From: DATFLK01 sp035267815
Lineage (GTDB): Bacteria; Pseudomonadota; Zetaproteobacteria; Mariprofundales; Mariprofundaceae
Length of the DNA stretch: 6,580 bases
Direction of reading: 5' to 3'
NCBI GenBank assembly: GCA_035267815.1
Contig: DATFLK010000022.1
Coordinates: 1 to 6,580, forward strand
In this document: piece after piece, positions 5,571 to 6,580 of the stretch
Layout: the number at the start of each line of letters is the position of its first letter
Position numbering within the stretch: the first letter of the stretch is position 1
Translations under genes and position numbers: made by a program
The notes under the pieces: generated by a model
Told to the model about the DNA's origin: nothing
Databases searched by the model: none
The model's input: only the letters and a program-made list of their open reading frames with translations

Positions 5571-6580
5571 CTATTGATCCTCCCGAATATCGAGCTTGCG
5601 CAGCCGGTAACGCAGCGAACGGAAACTCACACCCAGTATCTCGGCGGCATGGGTGATATTGCCGTCGGACCGGGCCAGCGCCTCCTCAATCAGCTGCACC
5701 TCCGATTGCTCCAGCCACTGGTCCAGATTCATGCCCTGCTGCTGCATCCGCTGCAGGGAGATCTCGGCCGGTGCGGCCGACTGCCCCTGCAGTTCGCCCA
5801 GCACCGACAGGTTCAGCTCCCTGCCGTCGGACAGGGCAATCATACGCTGTAACAGGTTCTCCAGCTCACGGACATTACCGGTCAGGGGGAGATGCGACAC
5901 GCGCTCGACGCAGGCGGGTGTCACACGCAGTGACTCCTCCGACCCGCTCATCTGCCTCAGCAGATATGCCAGCAACTCCGGAATATCCTCGCGCCGCTGA
6001 CGCAACGGCGGCATATGAACCGGTACCACGTTGAGGCTGTAGAAGAGGTCCTCGCGGAATCGCCCTGCCCGGACCGCTTCACCGAGGTCCCGGCTGGTGG
6101 CCGCAATGATACGAATATCGACCTCGCGCGGCGTCTCCTCGCCCAACCGACACACCGTCTGTGCCTGCAGCACCTGCGACAGCTCCGCCTGGATGGAGAG
6201 CGGTATATCCCCCACCTCGTCGAGAAAGAGCGTGCCGCCGTTTGCCGCCTCGATCAACCCGGCCCGGTCCGCATCGGCTCCCTTGAAGGCACCGCGGCAA
6301 TGTCCGAACAGTTCCGACTCATACGATCCGGCCGGAATGGCAGTGCAGTGAATCGGAATAAAGGGGCCGTGACGTCGCGCCGAATGGGCATGCACATACC
6401 GGGCCGCCGTCTCCTTGCCGGTACCGGACTCACCCGAGATCAGCACCGAAAAATCGCGCAGGCATGCACGCTGCAGACGTTCGCGCACCCGCTGCATCGC
6501 CAGCGAGACGCCGATCAGGGAGCCCTCGGGAAGCTCCTCCGAAGGCGGCGTTGCAGCCGCATCGCCGACATCCAGGGCCC
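5571..6580 (-). CDS. pilR: PilR-like sigma54-activator-type (AAA+/Fis HTH) regulator, 5' end missing
   Basis: The reading frame is open to the right edge; the ATG at 6497 is internal, as the preceding residues (PEGSLIGVSLAMQRVRERLQR) are the usual entry to the AAA+ domain. About 336 residues are visible and any N-terminal receiver domain lies outside. Numbered from Met-6497: Walker A SGESGTGKE (21-29), loop 1 GAFKGA (69-74), Walker B GGTLFLDEVGD (87-97), sensor II GNVRELEN (207-214), and a Fis-type HTH in IEEALARSDGNITHAAEILGVSFRSLRYRLRKL (270-302), where SFRSLRYRL is typical of PilR. PilR activates pilin and related type IV pilus genes with RpoN, and adjacency to pilD agrees. Oddities: the family's GAFTGA Thr is Lys-72, the YRLNV Arg is Ser-154, the switch Asn is His-50, and the sensor I Asn/His is Ser-135. 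These may impair ATP hydrolysis or sigma54 contact. The family is certain, the exact name pilR likely. Confidence 0.85.
   Translation of the reverse strand, partial: ALDVGDAAATPPSEELPEGSLIGVSLAMQRVRERLQRACLRDFSVLISGESGTGKETAARYVHAHSARRHGPFIPIHCTAIPAGSYESELFGHCRGAFKGADADRAGLIEAANGGTLFLDEVGDIPLSIQAELSQVLQAQTVCRLGEETPREVDIRIIAATSRDLGEAVRAGRFREDLFYSLNVVPVHMPPLRQRREDIPELLAYLLRQMSGSEESLRVTPACVERVSHLPLTGNVRELENLLQRMIALSDGRELNLSVLGELQGQSAAPAEISLQRMQQQGMNLDQWLEQSEVQLIEEALARSDGNITHAAEILGVSFRSLRYRLRKLDIREDQ
5579..5584 (-). promoter_or_regulatory. Shine-Dalgarno deciding the TTG start of pilD
   Basis: GGGAGG on the minus strand lies inside the last codons of the upstream regulator gene, 8 nt before TTG 5568-5570. 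It is the best ribosome binding site in the leftward cluster and makes the rare TTG the likely start, since no ATG or GTG lies near it. It also implies that pilD translation is partly independent of the regulator. Confidence 0.65.

Noticed and set aside
1..6580. tRNA, rRNA, CRISPR arrays, insertion sequences, phage or defence genes
   Set aside because: Nothing of these kinds was seen. Genes fill the window with gaps of at most about 115 bp, and there are no regularly spaced repeats, transposase genes or terminal repeats.

Overview
The window looks like chromosomal DNA of a GC-rich Gram-negative bacterium, most likely a member of the Proteobacteria (Pseudomonadota). This rests on a proteobacterial-type Rho, a type IV prepilin peptidase, a PilR-type regulator and a dephospho-CoA kinase, all densely packed. 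The class cannot be fixed from the sequence. Rho mixes features seen across several proteobacterial classes, and the order pilR-pilD-coaE-rho differs from the E. coli/Pseudomonas textbook arrangements, so a less-sampled class such as Zetaproteobacteria is possible (inference only).

Layout: the left quarter (1-1815) reads rightward. It holds the C-terminal half of a beta-hydroxyacid (3-hydroxyisobutyrate-type) dehydrogenase, then a small protein with an HTH-like head and a histone-H1-like lysine tail that has its own good promoter. A tiny CPXCG zinc-ribbon protein and a HAD-family pyrimidine 5'-nucleotidase-like phosphatase follow. Everything from 1796 to the right edge reads leftward. In transcription order this is the C-terminal two thirds of a PilR-like sigma54-activator-type regulator (its start lies beyond the right edge), prepilin peptidase PilD, CoaE, Rho, and a zinc-ribbon membrane protein with an HEFGH metalloprotease-like motif. 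The two blocks converge, and their last genes overlap tail to tail by 20 bp across a perfect 8-bp hairpin.

The regulator, pilD and coaE form one tightly coupled unit. The regulator stop codon directly abuts a TTG start for pilD that has a strong Shine-Dalgarno, and pilD and coaE overlap by ATGA. Rho has its own promoter with a perfect TTGACA box just past the coaE stop, and a short leader. No intergenic stretch exceeds about 115 bp. No tRNA, rRNA, CRISPR array, insertion sequence or attachment site was seen.

Most of the window is conserved housekeeping. The points that most deserve a second look are: (i) the PilR-like ATPase, which keeps Walker A/B but departs from the family at several mechanistic positions, including GAFKGA instead of GAFTGA and loss of the arginine in YRLNV; (ii) the HTH-like/lysine-tail protein; (iii) the ~83-residue disordered N-terminal extension of Rho, with a plausible internal start at its end; and (iv) the uncharacterised zinc-ribbon/HEFGH membrane protein.
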